A stretch of DNA of 64,000 nucleotides, from assembly GCA_963835135.1 (NCBI GenBank), contig CAWIEF010000006.1, forward strand, positions 124,001 through 188,000, in the 5' to 3' direction. A program made the translations under genes and the position numbers. The notes below the pieces were generated by a model. That model did no database searches. It saw only the letters and a program-made list of their open reading frames with translations, and was not told the origin of the DNA. Position 1 is the first letter of the stretch. Each line of letters begins with the position of its first letter. The stretch comes from JAVVHH01 sp963835135 (GTDB lineage: Bacteria > Pseudomonadota > Alphaproteobacteria > Acetobacterales > Acetobacteraceae). Shown piece after piece: positions 22,214 through 29,015 of the stretch.

Positions 22214-23296
22214 GTGCGGTGGACTCAAAGTGGCAAGCGCGTTCTCGTGACGGGCGCGGGCGGATGGCTGGGGGGCGAGATCGCCGCGCGCCTGGTCGCA
22301 TCCGGCGCGGTGGTGACGGCGCTGGTCCGCCGCCGGGCCGACATCCGCGGCAACGATGGCGCGCTCGTGCCGGTCGCGCGCACGCTGACGGGCGAGATCT
22401 CCGAGCCCTTGCTGGGCTGGTCGCCAGCGGCCTGGCAGGCCGAGGCGCGCCAGTTCGATCTGATCGTGCACTGCGCGGCGCTCACCCAGTTCAGCGCCGA
22501 ACCCGCGCTCGCCCACGCCGTGAACGTCGTCGGCACACAGAGCGTGGTCGCGCTCGCGGCCCTGGGCGGGGCGGGGTTGCTCCATGTGAGCACGGCGTAC
22601 GTGAATGCGTCCGCCGAGGGCACGGTGCTGGAGACGCACCTGCCGACCGGTCCGTTCACCAACGCCTATGAGGCGAGCAAGGCGGCGGCGGAGTTAGTCG
22701 TGCGCGGAAGCATGGTTCCCGCCGTGATCGCCCGGCCATCGATCGTGCTCGGCACGTGGGACACCGGCGCGGTGCGGGAGTTCGGAACCTTCTATTACCT
22801 GCTGAAGGCGTTCGCCGCCGGTTGGGTCTCGCATATGCCTGTCGAGCCCGAGGCGACGCTCGATCTCGTACCGGTCGATCACGTGGTGTCCGGCGTTCTC
22901 CGGCTGATCGAGCGGTTCGACGCGGCGGCCGGCGGTACGTTCCACCTCGTCTCCGGCGCGCCGACGCCCATGGCGGCATTCCCGCAGACGATGGCGCGTT
23001 TCCCGGGCTTGGCGACGCCTGAGTTCGTCGGACCCGAGCAGTTCACCGAGCCTCCCGGCCGGATGTTCGGCCGATTGATCGCGCCCTACGCCCCCTATTT
23101 CCGGCGCAACCCACGCTTCGACGATCGCGCGTTCCGGGCCTTGACCGGGCTGGCTTGCCCGACGGTAGGGCCGGACTGGTGGGAGCGACTGGTCTCCTTC
23201 GCCATTGAGGCCGGGTTCATCACCCAGGGGTCGCGGACGGGAGCGAACGGCATCCTAAGCGAGGACGCGATGCCGAGTTCGGCCGGGTCGCGGTAG
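22214..23296 (+). CDS. Extended SDR (NAD-dependent epimerase/dehydratase family)
   Basis: About 360 residues. Rossmann motif VLVTGAGGWLGGEIAARL, substrate-site STAYVN, and catalytic YEASK, as in the extended SDR/male-sterility-like group that reduces or isomerises sugars or acyl thioesters. Start uncertain: GTG at 22214 leaves 19 bp to the divergent flavoprotein gene, while the ATG at 22193 would overlap that gene's own start codon. The 3' end overlaps the convergent desaturase gene by about 200 bp. Role in the cluster unknown. Confidence 0.85.
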   Translation: MRWTQSGKRVLVTGAGGWLGGEIAARLVASGAVVTALVRRRADIRGNDGALVPVARTLTGEISEPLLGWSPAAWQAEARQFDLIVHCAALTQFSAEPALAHAVNVVGTQSVVALAALGGAGLLHVSTAYVNASAEGTVLETHLPTGPFTNAYEASKAAAELVVRGSMVPAVIARPSIVLGTWDTGAVREFGTFYYLLKAFAAGWVSHMPVEPEATLDLVPVDHVVSGVLRLIERFDAAAGGTFHLVSGAPTPMAAFPQTMARFPGLATPEFVGPEQFTEPPGRMFGRLIAPYAPYFRRNPRFDDRAFRALTGLACPTVGPDWWERLVSFAIEAGFITQGSRTGANGILSEDAMPSSAGSR

Positions 23297-24015
23297 GCGG
23301 GGACTCCCACCGCGATGGTGTCTTGTGGCACGTCGAGGCGGAAGGTGCGGTGCAGGTGGTCCCATAGGCTGAGGCCAGAGGACCAGTTGCTGTCGGTCTG
23401 GGCTTGCACGGCCGAATGGTGGATGCCGTGCATGCGGGGGGTGGTCAGCACGCGCGCGAGCAGACGCTCGAGCCGGAGCGGCAGGCGCAGGTTGCTGTGA
23501 TGGAACAGCACGGAGAGAAAGAAGAAGCCCTGCCACAGCTTGAGCGCGCGCGGGCTGGCGCCGGCGGCCAGAACCTGGAGCGCACGGTATGGCGCCGAGA
23601 TCGCCATGTCGGCGGCGTGGAAGCGCAGGGCGGTGGTGCTGTCGAGGTCGAGATCGACGTGGTGGACGAGGTGGAAGCGCCAGAGAAACGGGACTTTGTG
23701 GGTCAGGATGTGCCAGAGATAGATGCTGTAATCCAGCATCAGAAAGGCAGCCGCGTCGCGGCCCCAGGACGGGAGTGGCAGGGCTTGCGACAGGCCAATG
23801 CGCCGTCGCTCGACCAGGCGCGACAACGGCTGCACCAGCGGCGCCTCGACCACCTGCACCATGGCAAGCGCCCCGGCCCCGAGAGCGAGGTTGCGAAGAC
23901 TGCGCTCCGGTTCGGTTTGGGTCGGCGCGCGCAGCCGCCAGCGCCGCTCGGCCAGCACGATGCCGAGTGTGGCCAGGATCACGGCGGCCGGAGTGAAGCG
24001 CAGCTTGAGCATCAT
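23095..24015 (-). CDS. Sterol desaturase / fatty-acid hydroxylase family di-iron membrane enzyme
   Basis: 306 residues with several hydrophobic helices. The three His boxes of the family are present: HILTHKVPFLWRFHLVHH, FFFLSVLFHHSN and HGIHHSAVQAQTDSNW. Such enzymes hydroxylate or desaturate lipid chains using a di-iron centre. Homologues normally stop soon after the RDPW-like motif; here the frame continues about 40 residues, antisense to the SDR gene. Start set at MMLKLRF (GTG six codons earlier is possible). It shares a palindrome-bearing 46-bp gap with the divergent glycosyltransferase genes. Confidence 0.85.
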   Translation of the reverse strand: MMLKLRFTPAAVILATLGIVLAERRWRLRAPTQTEPERSLRNLALGAGALAMVQVVEAPLVQPLSRLVERRRIGLSQALPLPSWGRDAAAFLMLDYSIYLWHILTHKVPFLWRFHLVHHVDLDLDSTTALRFHAADMAISAPYRALQVLAAGASPRALKLWQGFFFLSVLFHHSNLRLPLRLERLLARVLTTPRMHGIHHSAVQAQTDSNWSSGLSLWDHLHRTFRLDVPQDTIAVGVPAYRDPAELGIASSLRMPFAPVRDPWVMNPASMAKETSRSHQSGPTVGQASPVKARNARSSKRGLRRK

Positions 24016-24016
24016 A

Positions 24017-24047
24017 CCGGAACCGCTTCGCACGGCGGCGGTTCCGG
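24017..24047. promoter_or_regulatory. Perfect 10-bp inverted repeat between divergent desaturase and GT genes
   Basis: CCGGAACCGC ... GCGGTTCCGG with an 11-base spacer lies directly between the two divergent start codons. It is well placed to act as a shared operator for both transcripts, or as a hairpin in either leader. Symmetry is seen directly; the role is inferred. Confidence 0.45.
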
Positions 24048-24061
24048 GCTATGCGCGCCCG

Positions 24062-24643
24062 ATGCCCCCGGCGCGCTTGGTCATCTTCACCCGCTTCCCA
24101 ACGCCTGGCGCAGCCAAGACCCGTCTCATCCCGGCCCTTGGCCCAGTGGGCGCCGCGTCCCTGCACCGGCGTCTGACGGAGCGCACGGTCTCCGTTGCAC
24201 GGGCGGCGGGCGTGACGTTCGAGCTATGGACCACCGGCGCCGAACCAGCAGCTTTCCGGGATTGGTTGGGCGACGTCACGGTGCGGCCGCAGGGCGAGGG
24301 CGACCTCGGCGAGCGGCTGCTGCGGGCGTCGCGGCCCTATCCGGCCATATTCATCGGCACGGATGCGCCCGACCTGGATCCGACGCATGTGCGTGCGGCC
24401 GCCGATGCGGTCGGACGCGGCCGGGCGGTCATCGGCGCGGCGGAGGATGGCGGCTACTGGCTTCTCGGGCTGCCGCAAGCGGTGCCGGAGATCTTCACGG
24501 GGATCGCCTGGAGCACGGCGACGGTGTTCGCCGAAACGCTCGAACGGCTGCGCTCGGCCGGGCACGATCCGGTCGCACTCCCGACCCTCTCGGACCTCGA
24601 TTTGCCGGCCGACCTCGCGCGCTGGCCGGATCTCGCCCGATGA
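24062..24643 (+). CDS. TIGR04282-type glycosyltransferase (DUF2064)
   Basis: 193 residues. Nucleotide-sugar transferase fold of the DUF2064 group: LVIFTRFPTPGAAKTRLIPA at the start, then ALGPVGAASLHRRLTERTV, IFIGTDAPDLDPTHV (metal/nucleotide site) and GAAEDGGYWLLGL. The family was named transferase 1, rSAM/selenodomain-associated, and is now linked to arsenosugar biosynthesis in databases. It overlaps the next transferase by 4 bp (ATGA), as in many genomes. Neither ArsS nor ArsM is nearby; the local radical SAM gene may take that place (inference). Confidence 0.9.
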   Translation: MPPARLVIFTRFPTPGAAKTRLIPALGPVGAASLHRRLTERTVSVARAAGVTFELWTTGAEPAAFRDWLGDVTVRPQGEGDLGERLLRASRPYPAIFIGTDAPDLDPTHVRAAADAVGRGRAVIGAAEDGGYWLLGLPQAVPEIFTGIAWSTATVFAETLERLRSAGHDPVALPTLSDLDLPADLARWPDLAR

Positions 24644-25359
24644 ACGACGCGGTCGCGATCGTGATCCCTGCGCTCGACGAGGCCGATGTCCTCCCGCGCC
24701 TGCGCCGCCACCTCGACCTGCTCGACCCGGCTCCGGCCGAGATCTTGCTCGTCGACAGCGGCAGCCGCGACGGGACGGCCGAAGCGGCCGGTTTCCGGGC
24801 GATCCGCAGCGCGCGGGGCCGGGCGCAGTCGATCAACGCGGGCGTCGCTGCCGTCCAGAGCCCGCTCGTCTGCGTGCTGCACGCCGACACGCTCCTGCCG
24901 GACGATGCCATCGCGGTCATCCGCCGCATCATGGCCGACCCGGCGGTCGCGCTGGCTGGTTTCACGCCGGTGATCTCCGGGCCGGACAAGGTGCGGTGGC
25001 TGACGACGGCGCATAACTGGATCAAGACCTGGTACGCGCCCCTGCTCTTTCGCCCCCGCATGTTCCTGCGCGGCGGCCGGCTGCTGTTCGGCGACCACGC
25101 GATGTTCTTCCGCCGCGCCGACTACCTCGCGGTCGGCGGCTGCGACGAGACCTTGGCGGTGATGGAAGACGCCGACCTCTGCGTCCGCCTCTCCGCGCGC
25201 GGACGGGTGCGGCTCGTCAACCGTATCGTCCTGACATCGGACCGCCGCGTCGCCCGCTGGGGCGAGTGGCGGGCGAACTGGATTTATCTCAGCGTGGGCG
25301 TGCGCTGGGGGCTCGGCCAGCGCACGCGGCTGGCTCGGGACTACCCCGACGTTCGGTGA
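24640..25359 (+). CDS. TIGR04283-type glycosyltransferase family 2
   Basis: 239 residues. GT-A fold: VAIVIPALDEADVLPRLRRH, EILLVDSGSRDGTAEAA, the metal-binding VCVLHADTLLP, and acceptor-side GCDETLAVMEDADLCVRL. This is the partner family (transferase 2, rSAM/selenodomain-associated) of the preceding gene, translationally coupled through ATGA. It lacks the C-terminal membrane segments of dolichyl-type GT2 enzymes. Together the pair probably builds a glycosylated small metabolite or lipid. Confidence 0.9.
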   Translation: MNDAVAIVIPALDEADVLPRLRRHLDLLDPAPAEILLVDSGSRDGTAEAAGFRAIRSARGRAQSINAGVAAVQSPLVCVLHADTLLPDDAIAVIRRIMADPAVALAGFTPVISGPDKVRWLTTAHNWIKTWYAPLLFRPRMFLRGGRLLFGDHAMFFRRADYLAVGGCDETLAVMEDADLCVRLSARGRVRLVNRIVLTSDRRVARWGEWRANWIYLSVGVRWGLGQRTRLARDYPDVR

Positions 25360-25362
25360 CCC

Positions 25363-25602
25363 TCAAGCCGCGTTGCGGGCGGGCGTCTGGTCGAGCGCAT
25401 CCCGCAGCGTTCTCAAGCCGGCACACACGTCGCGCCAGAACTCGATGCGCTGGTCGTTGCCTTGCTCGCACGCTTCCTCATGCGCCGCGAGCGCGTAGGC
25501 GGCGGCGCTGAACGCGCTGGCCTTGAACAGCACGCGGGCCATGTCGTTCGGCGTGGTGACGAGCGTGCCGTCGTTACGATTGTTTCCAAGTTGGGCCATC
25601 AT
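25363..25602 (-). CDS. Conserved-looking small hypothetical protein
   Basis: 79 residues (MMAQLGNNRNDGTLVTTPND, then a helical stretch AYALAAHEEACEQGNDQRIEFWRDVCAGLRTLRDAL). No signal peptide or membrane span; two Cys. A GGAA element precedes the ATG pair. Convergent with the GT pair, separated by only 3 bp, and followed upstream by mutM on the same strand. Not recognised; its composition and GC3 look genuinely coding. Confidence 0.65.
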   Translation of the reverse strand: MMAQLGNNRNDGTLVTTPNDMARVLFKASAFSAAAYALAAHEEACEQGNDQRIEFWRDVCAGLRTLRDALDQTPARNAA

Positions 25603-25692
25603 GCTGTTCCAGTCTTCACCGGTTTTGGGGACGGCGGCAGCATGAGGCCGGGCGCGGCCGGACGACGTGACCAAGCGCACGGCGCAGGCGGA

Positions 25693-26523
25693 TCAGCGTT
25701 GAAGCAGAGGGCAGTAGAAGGTGCTGCGGCCGCCTTGGACCATGCGGGCGATGCCGTCGCATTTCGGTGATCCGGGGCAGGCGGGGCAGGGCTCGCCCTC
25801 GCGGCCATAGACCTGCCAGGCGTGCTGGAAATAGCCGAGTTCGCCGCCGGGTTGCACGTAGTCGCGTAGCGACGAGCCGCCCGCGGCGATGGCTTCGTTC
25901 AGGGTGGCCTTGATCTCCGGCACGAGGCGTCGCGTGGCGACCGCGCCGGCGAGCCGGGTGGGCGGGATGCGCGCGCGGAACAGCGCCTCGCAAACGTAGA
26001 TGTTGCCGAGCCCGGCCACGAGCGTCTGGTCGAGCAGTGCCGCCTTGATCGACGTGCGCTTGCCGGCCAGAGCGGCTTTCAGCACTTTCGGCGTGAACGC
26101 GTCCGACAGCGGCTCCGGACCCAGTCCGGACAGCAGGCGGTGGTGTTCCTCGGCCGCGGTCGGCACCAGGTCGATCGAGCCGAAGCGGCGCGGGTCGACG
26201 AACGCCACCTCCCAACCGTCATCGGTCTGCAGCACCACGTGCTCGTGCAGCTCGGGGTCGTTCCTGCCCCTCGCCCGCAGCGTGATGCGGCCAGACATGC
26301 CGAGATGCAGCAGCACGCTGTCGCCGCCCTCGAGCCGCATGAGGATGTATTTGGCGCGGCGGCGGAACCCCGTGACGACCGCGCCGGTCAGCCGGGCCGC
26401 CAAGTTCTCCGGCAGCGTCCAGCGCAGGTCGGGCCGGCGCACTTCGGCCTGCACGATCCGGCGGCCTTCGAGCCGCGCCTGCATGCCGCGCATCACGGTT
26501 TCGACTTCGGGGAGTTCCGGCAT
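25693..26523 (-). CDS. mutM: Formamidopyrimidine-DNA glycosylase with rearranged zinc finger
   Basis: 276 residues starting at the obligatory MPELPEVETVMRG (Pro2 nucleophile, Glu3). The Lys of RRAKYILMRL and the helix-two-turn-helix LLDQTLVAGLGNIYVCEALF are present. Excises 8-oxoguanine. The zinc finger is atypical: Cys246, Cys249, Cys255 and Cys271, ending STFYCPLLQR, so the usual last CX2C has lost its final Cys and an extra Cys lies five residues after the first pair. Zinc may be held by this altered set. Divergent from ubiE with 28 bp between start codons. Confidence 0.94.
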   Translation of the reverse strand: MPELPEVETVMRGMQARLEGRRIVQAEVRRPDLRWTLPENLAARLTGAVVTGFRRRAKYILMRLEGGDSVLLHLGMSGRITLRARGRNDPELHEHVVLQTDDGWEVAFVDPRRFGSIDLVPTAAEEHHRLLSGLGPEPLSDAFTPKVLKAALAGKRTSIKAALLDQTLVAGLGNIYVCEALFRARIPPTRLAGAVATRRLVPEIKATLNEAIAAGGSSLRDYVQPGGELGYFQHAWQVYGREGEPCPACPGSPKCDGIARMVQGGRSTFYCPLLQR

Positions 26524-26551
26524 GACCGCGTTGGCTCTATATCTCTGCGCC

Positions 26552-27292
26552 ATGAGCGGCAATCCCGAGACGGATTTCGGCTACCGGCAGGTGCCGGCGG
26601 CGGAGAAGAAGGGCCTCGTGCGCGAGGTGTTCCAGAGCGTGGCGCCCCGCTACGACCTGATGAACGACCTGATGTCGCTGGGCGTGCACCGGCTGTGGAA
26701 GCGCGAGTTCATCGGCGGGCTGGACCCGCGGCCGAACCGGACCTTGCTGGACCTTGCCGGCGGAACCGGCGACATCGCGTTCGGCTGGCGGGAGAAGGGG
26801 GGCGGGCCGGCGATCCTGTCGGACATCAATCCGGCAATGCTCGCGGTCGGGCAGCAACGGGCGCGGCAGCGCGGGCTCACCGGGCTCGAGATCGTGGTCG
26901 CCGATGCGGAGATCCTCCCGCTGCCGGATGCGAGTGTGGACCGGGTCAGCATGGCGTTCGGCTTACGCAACTGCACCGACAAGCCGGCTGTGCTGCGAGA
27001 GGCGGTGCGGGTGCTGAGGCCCGGCGGCCAGTTCCACTGCCTGGAGTTCTCGCGCGTGCGGGTCTCCGCGCTTGAGGCGCCGTATGATCTCTGGTCGTTC
27101 CAGGTGATGCCGTTGCTGGGCCGGGTCGTGGCCAAGGACAGCGAGAGCTACCGGTATTTGGCCGAGAGCATCCGCACGTTCCCGGACCAGGAGGCGCTGG
27201 CCGGGATGATGCGCGAGGCGGGGCTGTCGCGGGTAACCTACCGCAACCTCACCGGCGGCATCGCGGCGATCCATCGCGGGTGGCGCTTGTGA
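26552..27292 (+). CDS. ubiE: Demethoxy-ubiquinone C-methyltransferase UbiE
   Basis: 246 residues. SAM-dependent methyltransferase with VAPRYDLMNDLMSLGVHRLW, LLDLAGGTGDIAF (motif I), and the family signature region YRYLAESIRTFPDQEALAGMM and YRNLTGGIAAIHRGWRL at the end. Methylates the ubiquinone (and menaquinone) ring. Its TGA overlaps the coaBC GTG. In most alphaproteobacteria ubiB follows; here coaBC follows directly. Confidence 0.96.
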   Translation: MSGNPETDFGYRQVPAAEKKGLVREVFQSVAPRYDLMNDLMSLGVHRLWKREFIGGLDPRPNRTLLDLAGGTGDIAFGWREKGGGPAILSDINPAMLAVGQQRARQRGLTGLEIVVADAEILPLPDASVDRVSMAFGLRNCTDKPAVLREAVRVLRPGGQFHCLEFSRVRVSALEAPYDLWSFQVMPLLGRVVAKDSESYRYLAESIRTFPDQEALAGMMREAGLSRVTYRNLTGGIAAIHRGWRL

Positions 27293-28482
27293 ACAAGCGG
27301 ATCCTGCTGATCGTCAGCGGCGGGATCGCGGCCTACAAATCGCTCGAGTTGGTGCGCCTGCTGCGCAAGGCGGCTTATTCAGTCACCGCGGTGCTGACCG
27401 AGGGCGGCGCGCAGTTCGTCACACCGCTGAGTCTGCAAGCGCTGACCGAGGAGAAGGTCTACTCGGCGCTGTGGTCGCTCACGGACGAGAGCGAGATGGG
27501 GCACATCCAGCTCAGCCGCAGCGCGGACCTCGTCGTCGTCGCGCCGGCCAGCGCCGACATCTTGGCCAAGATGGCGGCGGGGCTCGCCGGCGACCTGGCC
27601 AGCACGCTGCTGCTGGCGACCGATAAGCCGGTGCTGGTCGCTCCCGCCATGAACGTGCGGATGTGGCAGCACGCGGCGACGGTGGCGAACATGGCGGCGC
27701 TGGCCGCGCGCGGAGTGGCGGTGATCGGGCCGGACGAGGGCGTCATGGCCTGCAACGAGTTCGGGCCGGGGCGGCTGGCCGAGCCGCCGGCCATCTTCCG
27801 CGCGATCGAGGGCATGCTGACACGGACCGGGTCGCTCGCCGGCAAGCATGCGCTGGTGACCAGCGGGCCGACGCACGAGCCGATCGACCCGGTGCGCTAC
27901 ATCGCCAACCGCTCCTCCGGCCAGCAGGGGCACGCGATTGCGGCGGCGCTGGCGCAACTGGGCGCGCGAGTGACCCTGGTCAGCGGACCCGTCGGCGTGG
28001 CGGACCCGGCGGGGGTGACGGTGCGCCGGGTCGAGACGGCGCGGGAGATGCTGGCCGCGTGCGAGGCGGCGCTGCCGGCCGACGTCGCGGTGTGCGCGGC
28101 GGCGGTTGCGGACTGGCGGGTCGCCGAGGCGGCGGGGCAGAAGCTGAAGAAGCAGGCCGGAGCCAATGCGCCGGCGCTGACACTGATCCCCAACCCGGAC
28201 ATCCTGGCCACGTTGGCGCAGGCGGGGCCGCGGCGGCCGCGCCTGGTAGTCGGGTTCGCGGCGGAAACGGAGCGCGTGGTCGAACATGCCACCGCCAAGC
28301 TCGCGCGCAAGGGTTGCGACTGGATCGTCGCCAACGACGTCAGCCCGGCGACCGGCATCATGGGTGGCTCCTCCAACCAGGTACATCTGGTCAGCGACGC
28401 CGGGACCGAGACCTGGCCGCGGATGGCCAAGTCGGACGTCGCGGCGCGGCTCGCCGAGCGGATCGCGGCGGCGCTGGCGTGA
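27289..28482 (+). CDS. coaBC: Bifunctional phosphopantothenoylcysteine decarboxylase/synthetase
   Basis: 397 residues. CoaC part (about 1-180): ILLIVSGGIAAYKSLELVR, catalytic His in GHIQLSRSADLVVVAPASAD, VAPAMNVRMWQ, and active Cys in VMACNEFGPGRLAEPP. CoaB part: LVTSGPTHEPIDPVRYIANR, SSGQQGHAIA, KLKKQAG, and the nucleotide site near VGFAAETE. Makes 4'-phosphopantetheine for coenzyme A. GTG start overlapping the ubiE TGA is preferred; another GTG lies 9 bp upstream. Confidence 0.96.
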   Translation: MNKRILLIVSGGIAAYKSLELVRLLRKAAYSVTAVLTEGGAQFVTPLSLQALTEEKVYSALWSLTDESEMGHIQLSRSADLVVVAPASADILAKMAAGLAGDLASTLLLATDKPVLVAPAMNVRMWQHAATVANMAALAARGVAVIGPDEGVMACNEFGPGRLAEPPAIFRAIEGMLTRTGSLAGKHALVTSGPTHEPIDPVRYIANRSSGQQGHAIAAALAQLGARVTLVSGPVGVADPAGVTVRRVETAREMLAACEAALPADVAVCAAAVADWRVAEAAGQKLKKQAGANAPALTLIPNPDILATLAQAGPRRPRLVVGFAAETERVVEHATAKLARKGCDWIVANDVSPATGIMGGSSNQVHLVSDAGTETWPRMAKSDVAARLAERIAAALA

Positions 28483-28937
28483 ACGTCGAAATGCGCGTGC
28501 TGGACGCGCGGCTGCACGAGTGGGGCTTGCCGACCTATCAATCGGACCATGCGGCGGCGATCGACCTGCACGCCTGCCTCGATGCACCGATCGAGATCGC
28601 GCCCGGCAGCGCCGCGGTGCTGATCCCGGCCGGCTTCGCGCTGCATATCGCCGACCCGGCCGTCGCGGCGCTGATCCTGCCGCGGTCGGGGCTCGGACAT
28701 CGCAAAGGCTTGGTGCTGGGCAACACGGCCGGGCTCATCGATCCGGATTACACCGGGCCAATCCTGGTTAGCGCGTGGAACCGCAACGCGGCCGGCGAGC
28801 CGATCATGCTGCAGCCCGGCGAGCGGTTCGCGCAGATGATGTTCGTGCCGGTGATCCGGCCCAGGCTCGGGCTTGTCGAGGCGTTCACCGCCGCCTCCGG
28901 CCGGGGTGCGGCGGGGTTCGGCTCGACGGGCGCCTGA
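28479..28937 (+). CDS. dut: dUTP diphosphatase
   Basis: 152 residues. Trimeric dUTPase motifs: 1 SDHAAAIDLHAC, 2 LPRSGLGHRKGLVL, 3 GNTAGLIDPDYTGPI (catalytic Asp and substrate Tyr), 4 RFAQMMFVPV, 5 GRGAAGFGSTGA, where the usual Gly-Gly is Ala-Ala-Gly. Hydrolyses dUTP to dUMP. GTG start overlaps the coaBC stop (GTGA); an ATG four codons later is the alternative. ubiE-coaBC-dut form one coupled operon. Confidence 0.95.
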   Translation: MNVEMRVLDARLHEWGLPTYQSDHAAAIDLHACLDAPIEIAPGSAAVLIPAGFALHIADPAVAALILPRSGLGHRKGLVLGNTAGLIDPDYTGPILVSAWNRNAAGEPIMLQPGERFAQMMFVPVIRPRLGLVEAFTAASGRGAAGFGSTGA

Positions 28938-29015
28938 TCCTGGCGTTGACCACAGTCCGTCGATGCGGGATCGTGAGTTCAACGAGCCGCACAGGCTGAG
29001 ACCGGGAGGCATCGC

